Positions 1 to 7,837 of a DNA stretch of 64,000 nt are shown here, in pieces. Source of the stretch: an uncultured Lachnospiraceae bacterium (GTDB lineage Bacteria; Bacillota; Clostridia; Lachnospirales; Lachnospiraceae); assembly GCA_900544445.1 (NCBI GenBank), contig UQVK01000011.1, forward strand, positions 1-64,000, read 5' to 3'. The notes below the pieces were generated by a model. It was not told the DNA's origin, made no database searches, and was given only the letters and a program-made list of their open reading frames with translations. The position numbers and the translations under genes were made by a program. Within the stretch, counting starts at the first letter, position 1. Each line of letters begins with the position of its first letter.

Positions 1-28
1 GCAACTTTGAGGAATTCAATCTGCATTT

Positions 29-406
29 TTGAGGAAAAAGTGCTTGCAAAAAACAGTCACAGGTGATATACCGAATAATGTTGTAGCCGCCGGTAGCCCG
101 GCGAAAGTAGTTTGCACGCTAGAAGAGTACTGGAATAAGCGGAAGGCAAGCTATTCTGGAGAAGCAATGGCTTGTGCAAGGACCTACTATAATAGATATA
201 ATAGAGCGCCATCAATTAAAGAAATGAATGCGTTTTTTCCACTTTATTTGGACCGAAACATTGAAGCGTTAGTCGAGTCCGGTGTTAAGACGAACTTAAG
301 TGGAGACGTTGAGTCGGAGGTCATCGAAGAATTTATGAAAAGTCAGCCGCTGTATAGCAGTTACGAAGAGTTCCTGGGCGCGGCTTTGGAGGACATGAAT
401 GAGTAA
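29..406 (+). CDS. C-terminal part of a hexapeptide-repeat acetyltransferase, 5' end broken
   Basis: The frame opens at a TTG and begins almost at once inside the last turn of a left-handed beta-helix: GDIPNN followed by AGSPAKV is the usual C-terminal cap of LbH O-acetyltransferases. About 95 further residues form a helical tail. An in-frame stop lies at 8-10, and removing one A from the A6 run at 48-53 would join the frame to upstream open sequence. The gene is therefore either frameshifted or a remnant, and its N-terminal half is outside the window. The stop overlaps the next glycosyltransferase start by 8 nt, so it belongs to the same polysaccharide operon. Substrate unknown; a sugar O- or N-acetyl group is inferred from the family. 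Confidence 0.7.
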   Translation: MRKKCLQKTVTGDIPNNVVAAGSPAKVVCTLEEYWNKRKASYSGEAMACARTYYNRYNRAPSIKEMNAFFPLYLDRNIEALVESGVKTNLSGDVESEVIEEFMKSQPLYSSYEEFLGAALEDMNE

Positions 407-1652
407 AGAGTGCTATTTGTTTAATGCATTTTATCCATATAATCCAGGCGAAACATTTCTGGCTAATGAACTCGATTGTTTTGAGTATTTTTCAAAGGTT
501 TGGATTTATCCAGTTTTATCAGACCCTGTGGGGCAAAATAGTTTTCATTACAGAGCTATTCAGAAAGTAGACATAGGTGTTGTTGACGATGGAAGCTCCT
601 TTACACTAAAGCAAAAGGCGCGCTATTCCGTCAGAGCACTCTTCGAAAAAGAATTCTGGCGTGAAATGCCGTTATTGACACGAACCGGAAGGATGTCTTT
701 CGCCAATGTCTTGAAGGCACTGCGGTTTACCGCACATGGTAGATTTTGTGCAGACACAGTACTTAAGCATATCTGTGAGGAGTCCAAAGGAAGTGAGATC
801 ACACTCTATTCTTACTGGATGAATCTGGATGCGTATGTTGCGGCTTTGGTGAAACAGGAACTCCAGAAGAGGAACATCGCGTGCAAGCTGATTGTTCGTG
901 GTCACCGGGTGGATATCTATGAATACGCAGATGCTACGCAATATATCCCGATGAGGCAGTTCATTTTCTCAGCAGCAGATAAGCTCTGCCCGATTTGTGA
1001 TGATGGCTATCGGTATTTGGTGGATACCTACTCAGTACCGACGGATAAAATGTCGGTTCAACGGCTTGGAACGGACGACCAAGGCTTAAGGATTTCTGCT
1101 CGTTCGGATACGTTTACTATTTTCTCTTGCGCGTGGATGAGGAAAGTAAAGCGGCTTGACAGACTGGCAATGGCACTTGAGCAGATAGACTTCCCAGTGC
1201 GGTGGATTCACGCTGGAGATGGAGAAGAATATGAGAATGTCAAAAGGATTTTGCAGGAGAATCAGAATCCGCTGTTTTCTTGGGAACTTCTGGGCGCAAA
1301 GACAAATGAAGAAGTATATGATCTTTATCGAACTAGGGATATTAACTGTTTCATCAACGTAAGTGAGAGTGAAGGTGTTCCGGTTTCCATTATGGAAGCC
1401 ATGTCATTTGGAAAGATTATTATCGCAACAGATGTTGGTGGTAGTAGCGAAATAGTACTGAACGCTCAAAATGGCGTTGTTTTGCCAAAGGATTTTTCGC
1501 AGGAAGAATTGATAGAAGCGGTGAATACAATCCGGAATCTGCCATCAGACGCATATAATAAAATGTCGCATAAATCTAGGGAAATCTGGGAACAGCGCTG
1601 CAGCGCGGAGCATAACTATAGAGAGTTTGCCAAACTGCTAGTAGAGTTGTGA
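399..1652 (+). CDS. GT4-family glycosyltransferase
   Basis: A 417-residue cytoplasmic or membrane-associated glycosyltransferase of the GT-B fold. The C-terminal half has the family's nucleotide-sugar region: an FSCAWMRKVKRLDRL stretch near residue 245, then the acidic signature ESEGVPVSIMEAMSFGK around residue 325, followed by a DVGGSSEIV loop. The N-terminal half is divergent, as is normal for acceptor domains. It would add one sugar to a lipid-linked repeat unit; donor and acceptor cannot be read from the sequence. It overlaps the acetyltransferase upstream and is followed 16 nt later by a second GT4 gene, so co-transcription is likely. Base composition is AT-richer than in the rest of the window. 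Confidence 0.88.
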   Translation: MSKECYLFNAFYPYNPGETFLANELDCFEYFSKVWIYPVLSDPVGQNSFHYRAIQKVDIGVVDDGSSFTLKQKARYSVRALFEKEFWREMPLLTRTGRMSFANVLKALRFTAHGRFCADTVLKHICEESKGSEITLYSYWMNLDAYVAALVKQELQKRNIACKLIVRGHRVDIYEYADATQYIPMRQFIFSAADKLCPICDDGYRYLVDTYSVPTDKMSVQRLGTDDQGLRISARSDTFTIFSCAWMRKVKRLDRLAMALEQIDFPVRWIHAGDGEEYENVKRILQENQNPLFSWELLGAKTNEEVYDLYRTRDINCFINVSESEGVPVSIMEAMSFGKIIIATDVGGSSEIVLNAQNGVVLPKDFSQEELIEAVNTIRNLPSDAYNKMSHKSREIWEQRCSAEHNYREFAKLLVEL

Positions 1653-1668
1653 GGGAGAAAGAAGTATC

Positions 1669-2778
1669 ATGCGGGTTAATGTAGATTTAATGAGTGCCAA
1701 TTACTTTGGTAGTGGAATTTGTGTATTCGAAAATGAGATTGTGAGAAGGCTTGCCGCTATGCCGGAATTTGAGCTTCATGGGTGCGCAAGCTATATTCGT
1801 GCATATTCTAGTAAAGACTATACACGGTTTTCATTTCCGGTAACCTATTCTCCATTCCCATATAAACTTGCGTATAATCTCTCGTGGCCGTTTGCTTATG
1901 AAACAATTATGGGGTATAAGCCAGATGTGAATTTGTTCTGTACATATTGCCTGCCAAATTTTAGATTTCGTGAGCCAGTCATTGGAACTGTTCATGATAT
2001 TATCCTTCAGAAGGTAAATAATGAACCTGCAGAGGTGACTGAAAAGTACGATGCCCAAGTCAGACATTGTATTGAAGTATCAGACACAATTGTCACTGTA
2101 TCAAATGCAACAAAACAGGATATTGTGGAGTATTATGGACTTAATCCTGATAAAATAGTTGTTGTGCACAATGGTGTCGATTGCAGTGAATATGCAGTTA
2201 AGCTTACAGAGGCTGACAAAGCTCGTATTCGAAAGAAATATGGGCTTCCAGAGAAGTTTATTCTCTACTTTGGGGCAGTAAGAAAGCACAAAAATCTAGA
2301 ACGACTCCTTCGGGCATATGCAATGCTTCCGCATAGGATTAGAGAAGAGTATAAGCTGGTGCTCACAAGAAAAGAAAACGCTTTGGAACGTCTTGCAGCC
2401 GATTTAGAAATAGGGCAGGATGTGGTGTTCACAGGATTTGTTGATGACGGGGACAAAGTGGCGCTTTACAAAATGGCAGAAGTTTCGATGTTTGTATCCC
2501 TATACGAGGGCTTTGGAATTCCAATCATTGAGGCACAGGCGGCTGGAACTCCTGTTATTACTTCCAATATCTCTTCAATGCCAGAGGCAGCGGGAGAAGG
2601 TGCAATATTGGTAGATCCGTATTCTGTTGAGAATATAGCGGCCGAATTGGAACACGTCATCGAGAACAGCACGTTACGGGAACAGTTGATTGAAAAGGGA
2701 TATGCTAATGCACAGCGTTTCAGTTGGGATGCGGCGGCAAAACAAATGGCAGAAGTTGTCAGAAGATATAGGAGGTAA
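1669..2778 (+). CDS. GT4-family glycosyltransferase (mannosyltransferase-like)
   Basis: A 369-residue GT-B glycosyltransferase. Visible family marks are GTVHD near residue 107, VSNATKQDIVEYYG near 145, the FGAVRKHKN block near 203 that starts the C-terminal nucleotide-binding domain, and the donor-site signature SLYEGFGIPIIEAQAAGTP near 277. Length is normal for GT4 enzymes such as mannosyl- or rhamnosyltransferases of O-antigen and capsule loci. An ATG at 1669 is preceded by a GAGGGAGAAAG ribosome binding site. Only 2 nt separate its stop from the next gene. Sugar specificity is not predictable from sequence alone. Confidence 0.9.
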   Translation: MRVNVDLMSANYFGSGICVFENEIVRRLAAMPEFELHGCASYIRAYSSKDYTRFSFPVTYSPFPYKLAYNLSWPFAYETIMGYKPDVNLFCTYCLPNFRFREPVIGTVHDIILQKVNNEPAEVTEKYDAQVRHCIEVSDTIVTVSNATKQDIVEYYGLNPDKIVVVHNGVDCSEYAVKLTEADKARIRKKYGLPEKFILYFGAVRKHKNLERLLRAYAMLPHRIREEYKLVLTRKENALERLAADLEIGQDVVFTGFVDDGDKVALYKMAEVSMFVSLYEGFGIPIIEAQAAGTPVITSNISSMPEAAGEGAILVDPYSVENIAAELEHVIENSTLREQLIEKGYANAQRFSWDAAAKQMAEVVRRYRR

Positions 2779-2780
2779 TT

Positions 2781-4487
2781 ATGCCGGGCTTTTTGGTAAG
2801 CAACGTTAATAAGAGTTTTAAACTGAATAACCTTTACAATGAAAAGTGTGTTTATGAAAATTTGGAATGCGCGTTCAAAGTGTGTAGAAATACGTTGAAT
2901 AAATTCCTCGATGACAAAATTCTTCAAGAAAATGAACGATATATTATAGTAACAGATGGTGTTCTACTGAATAAGAAGACGTTGATGGAGCAATATCAAT
3001 GTGATTCACTTTTTGCTTTGATCATTACCATGTATCAGCAGCACGGTATTAAATTCCCTGATTATTTCCGGGGGGGGGTATCAGGAGCTCTGTATGACAA
3101 GGTTGAGAATCAATGGCATATCTGGACGGGGCACGTCGGGGACAATGCATTATTCTATTATCGCTGTCAGAATCAGTTCATCGTAGCTTCGCAAGTTAAC
3201 TACATTCTGGATAACATTGAAAAAAACACACTGACTTTGAACGAGCAGGCTGTATACAGCATGCTCACATACGGTTTTATGTATGATGATAGGACCTATG
3301 CTAATGAGATTAAACGCATCCCTCCTGGTTGTGTACTGACGATTTCTGACGAAGGAATTGGTATATCCCGCTATTATGTTGTGGACAACAATAAGATTGA
3401 TGTGTCTTCGTGGTCAAAGGACGACATTATTGACGAATTGGACAGACGCTTCAGAAACGCTGTGAAGCTGGAGTTTGACAAGGATTTGGAATATGGCTAT
3501 TCTCATCTAGTTGATTTGAGCGGGGGCTTTGACTGCCGAATGACGGCATGGGTCGCGCATGATATGGGGTATACGGACTGCATTAATATCTGTTACAGTC
3601 AAAGCACTGGAAACGATTTTCCGATTGCTCAAGAAATTGCTGCAAAGTTGAATAGCACATTGTTCTTTAGGCAGATGGATGACGCGAAATTCTTATCAGA
3701 AATTGATCGACTAACGGCCTTATCTAGTGGTGTTGACAGGTATTCTGCCATTACCGGGGGAGAAGATATGCTCCGTCATATGGATTGCGACACATTTGGT
3801 GTGGAGCATACCGGACTTTTGGGGGACGTAGTTATTTCTTCTTTTGTGAGAACAGAAGAAGAAAATACCGAACGGAAAATGGGCGCAATGTGTTCCGAAG
3901 TGCTGAAAGACAGGGTGTTGGATGAACATATTTTCCAGTATCCCAACACGGAGATTCAGAAAATGTATATCCGTGGATTTTATGGCGCATGTAGTTCTGT
4001 GATGATTCGCCGAAATTACGTTGAGGTCGCAGCGCCGTTTATCGATCCGGATGTTCTGGATTTTTGTATGTCAATCCCTCTTGAGTACAGAGCAGATCAT
4101 AAAATCTACAATGAATGGATAATTAAAAAGTATCCGGGCGCGGCGGATATTCGCTGGTCTCATAATGATAGGAAAATCACAGATAGCAAATTTCGAGGTA
4201 CTATGAGAGCTCTTCGATATCGTGGCTGGGACAAAATATGTAGAGTACTAGCACCGAAGAAGTATGTCACATCATACAATATGAATCCGTTTGACTACTG
4301 GTATATTTCGAAGCCAGAAATCAGGAACGTTATGGATACATATTACCGTGAACACCTCAATTGTCCTGTACTTCCCATAGCGATTCGACGGGATATGGAG
4401 TGCCTGTATGCGAATGGCTCTGCATATGATAAAACGCTGGTTCTGAGCGCACAGAGCGCTTTAGAACTGTACTTCGGTTTATTTTAA
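2781..4487 (+). CDS. Asparagine-synthase-like protein with an in-frame poly-G tract
   Basis: A 568-residue protein with the two-domain layout of glutamine-dependent asparagine synthase: an N-terminal Ntn-like domain (residues 1-190) and an ATP-pyrophosphatase domain with DLSGGFDCR near residue 249. The N-terminus reads MPGF rather than the MCG of true glutaminase domains, so the catalytic Cys is absent and glutamine hydrolysis is unlikely. Such proteins recur in polysaccharide loci, where amidation of a sugar acid has been proposed; that role is inference here. Codons near residue 97 contain nine consecutive G (3070-3078), and only this count keeps the frame open. It is followed 16 nt later by an acetyltransferase gene. 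Confidence 0.8.
   Translation: MPGFLVSNVNKSFKLNNLYNEKCVYENLECAFKVCRNTLNKFLDDKILQENERYIIVTDGVLLNKKTLMEQYQCDSLFALIITMYQQHGIKFPDYFRGGVSGALYDKVENQWHIWTGHVGDNALFYYRCQNQFIVASQVNYILDNIEKNTLTLNEQAVYSMLTYGFMYDDRTYANEIKRIPPGCVLTISDEGIGISRYYVVDNNKIDVSSWSKDDIIDELDRRFRNAVKLEFDKDLEYGYSHLVDLSGGFDCRMTAWVAHDMGYTDCINICYSQSTGNDFPIAQEIAAKLNSTLFFRQMDDAKFLSEIDRLTALSSGVDRYSAITGGEDMLRHMDCDTFGVEHTGLLGDVVISSFVRTEEENTERKMGAMCSEVLKDRVLDEHIFQYPNTEIQKMYIRGFYGACSSVMIRRNYVEVAAPFIDPDVLDFCMSIPLEYRADHKIYNEWIIKKYPGAADIRWSHNDRKITDSKFRGTMRALRYRGWDKICRVLAPKKYVTSYNMNPFDYWYISKPEIRNVMDTYYREHLNCPVLPIAIRRDMECLYANGSAYDKTLVLSAQSALELYFGLF
3070..3078 (+). repeat. G9 homopolymer inside a coding sequence (in-frame state)
   Basis: Nine G in a row encode the Arg-Gly-Gly-Val junction of the asparagine-synthase-like protein. 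Loss or gain of one G would truncate the protein shortly after residue 97. The same G9 count is what two other genes of this locus would need to be in frame. Confidence 0.85.
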
Positions 4488-4503
4488 GACAAAGGAAGAG
4501 AAA

Positions 4504-5190
4504 ATGATAAAGATTAAAAAAATTCTTAAGATGGTTGTATCACTCCCTAAAACATTCTCTCTGAATTGTAGGCTGTTTCCACTGAAAACAGCGATTCACC
4601 TCCCGATTATAACAACGTATGACGCGGTGTTGCACGATGTGGTTCGTGGGAGCTGCATCATTGAAGGAAACATCCGGACAGGGATGATTCGATTGGGATG
4701 GGGGGGAGGTTCAGTAGGTGTCCCAGGGATCACTGAAAAGACACAGTGGTCGGTCCGGGGGAAAATAATATTTAAGGGTAGTGCAATGTTCGCAAGGGGC
4801 AGTTCTGTCCGTGTTGACCCGGAGGGAGAGTTGACTTTGGGCGAACATTTCTCGTGTAACAAAAACTGTTTTCTTGCAGCAGAAAAGCGGATTGTAATTG
4901 GCAACAATGCAACGCTAGGATGGAATGTAAATATCAGGGATAGCGACGGACATAGTATCTATCGAATGGACGACCCAGAAGCGCACATGTTGAATGAACC
5001 GGAGGAAGTGAGGATTGGAGACCATGTCTGGATTTGCTCGTATGCTGATATCCTAAAGGGTGTAACGATTCCCAATGATTGTGTTGTCGCGTATCGTTCC
5101 TGTTGCGTGAAACCATTCACCAAGGAGAACACAATTATTGCGGGCACGCCGGCGAAAGTTGTCCGAGAGAGAATTATGTGGAAATTCTAA
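4504..5190 (+). CDS. Hexapeptide-repeat acyl/acetyltransferase
   Basis: A 228-residue left-handed beta-helix acetyltransferase of the type found in capsule and O-antigen loci. Hexapeptide-like turns run from about residue 55 to 215, with VRIGDHVWI and the terminal AGTPAKVV cap typical of CoA-dependent sugar O-acetyltransferases. A G7 tract at 4700-4706 encodes part of LGWGGGSVG, and the frame is open through it. The start ATG follows AAGGAAGAG. A degenerate copy of residues about 125-180 lies just downstream (5216-5461), and the 3' end is repeated near 6160-6200, so this gene took part in a local duplication. Acceptor sugar unknown. Confidence 0.88.
   Translation: MIKIKKILKMVVSLPKTFSLNCRLFPLKTAIHLPIITTYDAVLHDVVRGSCIIEGNIRTGMIRLGWGGGSVGVPGITEKTQWSVRGKIIFKGSAMFARGSSVRVDPEGELTLGEHFSCNKNCFLAAEKRIVIGNNATLGWNVNIRDSDGHSIYRMDDPEAHMLNEPEEVRIGDHVWICSYADILKGVTIPNDCVVAYRSCCVKPFTKENTIIAGTPAKVVRERIMWKF
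4700..4706 (+). repeat. G7 homopolymer inside a coding sequence
   Basis: Seven G within the acetyltransferase gene, encoding Trp-Gly-Gly-Gly. The frame is open through the tract. It is one of four G runs of seven or more noticed within about 5.1 kb of this otherwise AT-rich locus. Confidence 0.7.
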
Positions 5191-5245
5191 ACAAGAAAGG
5201 TAAAAAGGCGGATAAATGAGCAGGACAAGTAAGTCAGAAATAGTT
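5152..5245 (+). repeat. Direct repeat, copy 1 (acetyltransferase 3' end plus flippase start)
   Basis: This stretch covers the last codons of the acetyltransferase, the spacer with its ribosome binding site, and an ATG followed by codons like those starting the flippase (MSRTS). A near-identical version lies at about 6158-6263 in front of the true flippase gene. The two copies bracket roughly 0.9 kb of extra DNA, which is the pattern left by unequal recombination. Confidence 0.8.
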
Positions 5246-5461
5246 GAAGCAGAAAAGCGGATTGTAATTGGCAATAATGCAATGCTGGGGTGGAATGTAA
5301 ATATCAGGGATAGTGGTGGACAAAGTATTTATCTAATGGATGACCTAGAAGCGCACGCGTTGATTGAACCGGAGGAAGTAAGAATTGGAGACCTGCCTGG
5401 ATTTACTCGTAGTCGTCGTAAAATGCAGGAAATGCAAATGGCGATAGAAATGCTGATATAG
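5216..5461 (+). pseudogene. Chimeric remnant: flippase start fused to an acetyltransferase fragment
   Basis: An 81-codon frame whose first codons (MSRTSKSEIV) match the start of the flippase gene at 6230. From codon 11 on it copies the middle of the acetyltransferase at 4504-5190 (AEKRIVIGNN, GWNVNIRDS, EPEEVRIGD). After EEVRIGD two nucleotides are missing relative to the parent, so the frame shifts and runs into an unrelated tail. The join occurs at a short shared stretch (TCAGAAATAGTT). It has a ribosome binding site and could be translated, but lacks most of the beta-helix and the cap, so no function is expected. Confidence 0.75.
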
Positions 5462-5524
5462 TCGAGCTTTAATGCACTGATAAAGCTTGAGGCATATCAT
5501 TGGATAAAGAGAAAGGGAAAATTT

Positions 5525-6051
5525 ATGATAGTTTTATACAAAATTCTATATCAATTAAATCGAAAAGCATATCATCTTATGCCTAAAACGAGCTGGTATA
5601 AAAAGTTAAATTGCTATTTTTTGAGCAAGTTAGGTGTCAAGTTTCCTACAGGTTTGCCTTCATATATCGATCCTACATCATATTTTGATTCAAACTATTC
5701 ATTGATTTCAGTGGGGGGGGTACTGTAGTTTCTCGAAACGTAACGTTGTTAACGCATGATTTTTCGCTAACTAGGGCTTTAATAGCGGTTGGAGAACCTT
5801 ATAACTTGGTATCTGAGAATAAACCTATCACTATTGGAAAAAACTGTTTCATTGGAGCATCGGTTATGGTTTTGCCTGGAACAGTCATTGGAGATAACAC
5901 AATTGTTGGAGCCGGCTCAGTGATAAAAGGCAATATTCCTGCTGGCGTGGTTATCTGTGGCAATCCTGCCAAAGTGATTAAAACAACAGAAGAATATGCT
6001 AAAAAATATTTAGATAAATGTAGGGCTGAAATACCTTCGTGCGTTGAGTAG
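5525..6051 (+). pseudogene. Hexapeptide acetyltransferase, out of frame at a G8 tract (phase-variable candidate)
   Basis: Two frames together make one typical sugar O-acetyltransferase of about 175 residues: 5525-5728 gives the N-terminal 67 residues, and the rest runs from the G tract to 6051 with NVTLLTHDFS, IGKNCFIGASV, IGDNTIVGAGSV and the cap AGVVICGNPAKVI. The break falls exactly at eight G (5713-5720). With nine G the join reads ISVGGGTVVSRNV and the protein is complete. With eight, translation stops seven codons later. This is either an OFF state of a slippage-prone gene or an under-called homopolymer. The gene sits within the duplicated segment between the acetyltransferase and the flippase. 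Confidence 0.8.
5713..5720 (+). repeat. G8 homopolymer at a frameshift (out-of-frame state)
   Basis: Eight G; adding one restores a full-length acetyltransferase frame. The downstream frame is open back to this tract and upstream frame up to it, which places the frameshift here with little ambiguity. Confidence 0.85.
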
Positions 6052-6229
6052 ACAAAATGGTATAGTGAAAAGTGATATAGAATACAGAGAGAGGAACAAA
6101 TGGATTTTGAGTATTTGTATTTAAAAATCAAAACGTAATGCTTTTATAGATTTGTAGGCTCGCCGGCGAAAATTGTCAGAGAAAATATTATGTGGAAATT
6201 CTAAACAAGGAAGGTAAAAAGGCAGATAA
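6052..6229 (+). other. Recombination scar between acetyltransferase and flippase genes
   Basis: After the acetyltransferase stop there is a good ribosome binding site (GAGAGAGGAAC) and an ATG at 6100 that opens only 12 codons (MDFEYLYLKIKT, stop 6136-6138), which looks like the truncated start of a lost gene. From about 6158 the sequence switches to a copy of the 3' end of the 4504-5190 acetyltransferase (CGCCGGCGAAA through TGTGGAAATTC) and its spacer. No intact gene is present. Confidence 0.65.
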
Positions 6230-6263
6230 ATGAGCAGAACAAGTAATTCCATCAGAAATAGTT
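6158..6263 (+). repeat. Direct repeat, copy 2
   Basis: Second copy of the segment at 5152-5245, differing at roughly one position in ten. Here it leads into the intact flippase gene, so this is probably the ancestral flippase junction. Confidence 0.8.
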
Positions 6264-7768
6264 CCTATGCAATTGCTGTGCAAATACTGACGGTACTATT
6301 GAATTTCATAATTCGAACAGTTTTTATAAAGACCCTGAGCGTTTCTTATCTGGGCCTGAATGGATTGTTTACAAATATTCTAACAGTACTCTCATTTGCG
6401 GAGCTGGGCTTCGGTACAGCAATTGTGTATGCGATGTATACACCGATTGCTAAGGGTGATTATCGAAAAATCACGGCGTACATGAATTTCTTTGCGAAGG
6501 TCTATTCTGTAGTAGGGTTGAGCATCTTGCTGGTAGGATTGATGCTGATTCCCAATCTGGAATTCTTTATCAGTGATACAGCAGAGATTCCAGTAGACGC
6601 GCCTCCGCTGTGGCTGATCTATACTCTGTTCTTGCTGAACTCCGCTGCTAGTTATTTCTTTAACTATAAACGGTCTCTGGTCGTAGCCACACAGAATGGG
6701 TATCTGGACTCTAGAAACCAATTATCTTTTAATTTGCTGAAAAGCATGCTGCAATTGCTGGTACTGCTGGTATGGAAATCGTATCTGGGGTATCTGGTGA
6801 TACAGATACTTTGTTCGTTGCTGGCTAATATTGCGATATCTGTAAGGGCGGATAATCTCTTTCCTTATCTTCGAACATATAGCGCTGAGCGGCTGAGCAA
6901 AGAAGAAAAGCGGGATTTGGAAAAGAACGTCATTGCCATGACATTTCACAAACTTGGTTCTGTTGTTGTGAGCGGTGTTGATAACATCCTAATATCCAAA
7001 TTTGTGGGTATTTTTGCTATGGGCTGCTATTCGAATTATACGCTCATCAGTTCTACCATTAAGACGCTGTTTGTACAGATTATGAGTCCAATCACAGCCA
7101 GTGTGGGGAACTTTGTGGCAGAAAAGACAATGGATGAATCTGCGAATTTTTTTAGCAAGCTCCTATTTGTGAACGCGTATGTTGCCGTATTCTGCACATC
7201 ATGCTTGTATGTCCTCTCGGATGCATTTATCAAACAGTTTTGGGGGGAAGGGTATCTTTTGCCTGCGGTCACAGTTGCGGTATTCTACCTGAATTTCTAT
7301 GTTGATCGTATGAGGCAGACAGCGCAGATTTATATTGACACAAACGGACTGTTCTGGCCAATCAAGTGGAAGTCCTTCATCGAATCTATTATCAACCTTG
7401 CGGCTTCCTGTTACTTCCTTTTGGTTCTCCATTGGGGCATATGCGGTATAATTCTTGGAACACTTACAAGTAATCTGCTGACAAATTTCTGGTGGGAGCC
7501 ATATGTGGTATACAAATACGCTTTTAAGCAATCAATGACGGAGTACTTTAAAAAGTATATTCAGTACTTTGGTGCACTGATTGTTTCGATTGGGATTTCT
7601 CTGGTGTTTACCTGCAGGTTCCCGAATACCATCTGGGGATTTCTATTCAAGGCTGCAATTGCTGGGATTGTGCCCAATGTGGTGCTCTGTGTATGTTTTT
7701 TCAGAACTGCTGAATTCCACTATTTCGAGAATATACTGCGTGGACTTCTTCGAAAAATAAGAAAGTGA
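6230..7768 (+). CDS. Wzx-type lipid-linked oligosaccharide flippase (MOP superfamily)
   Basis: A 512-residue, very hydrophobic protein with about 12-14 predicted membrane spans, of the size and pattern of polysaccharide-biosynthesis flippases. The N-terminal SYAIAVQILTVLLNFIIRT and the following LGLNGLFTNILTVLSFAELG are typical of the family. It would move the undecaprenyl-linked repeat unit across the cytoplasmic membrane. It lies downstream of the glycosyltransferases and acetyltransferases and 69 nt ahead of an acyltransferase, so it belongs to the same export pathway. An AAGGAAGG ribosome binding site precedes the ATG. Confidence 0.9.
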   Translation: MSRTSNSIRNSSYAIAVQILTVLLNFIIRTVFIKTLSVSYLGLNGLFTNILTVLSFAELGFGTAIVYAMYTPIAKGDYRKITAYMNFFAKVYSVVGLSILLVGLMLIPNLEFFISDTAEIPVDAPPLWLIYTLFLLNSAASYFFNYKRSLVVATQNGYLDSRNQLSFNLLKSMLQLLVLLVWKSYLGYLVIQILCSLLANIAISVRADNLFPYLRTYSAERLSKEEKRDLEKNVIAMTFHKLGSVVVSGVDNILISKFVGIFAMGCYSNYTLISSTIKTLFVQIMSPITASVGNFVAEKTMDESANFFSKLLFVNAYVAVFCTSCLYVLSDAFIKQFWGEGYLLPAVTVAVFYLNFYVDRMRQTAQIYIDTNGLFWPIKWKSFIESIINLAASCYFLLVLHWGICGIILGTLTSNLLTNFWWEPYVVYKYAFKQSMTEYFKKYIQYFGALIVSIGISLVFTCRFPNTIWGFLFKAAIAGIVPNVVLCVCFFRTAEFHYFENILRGLLRKIRK

Positions 7769-7837
7769 TTGCTGAGAGGGGAAAAATATGGATGAATATT
7801 ACTTTCCACTTTGCGATTTGAAGAGGGAAAAACAGAA

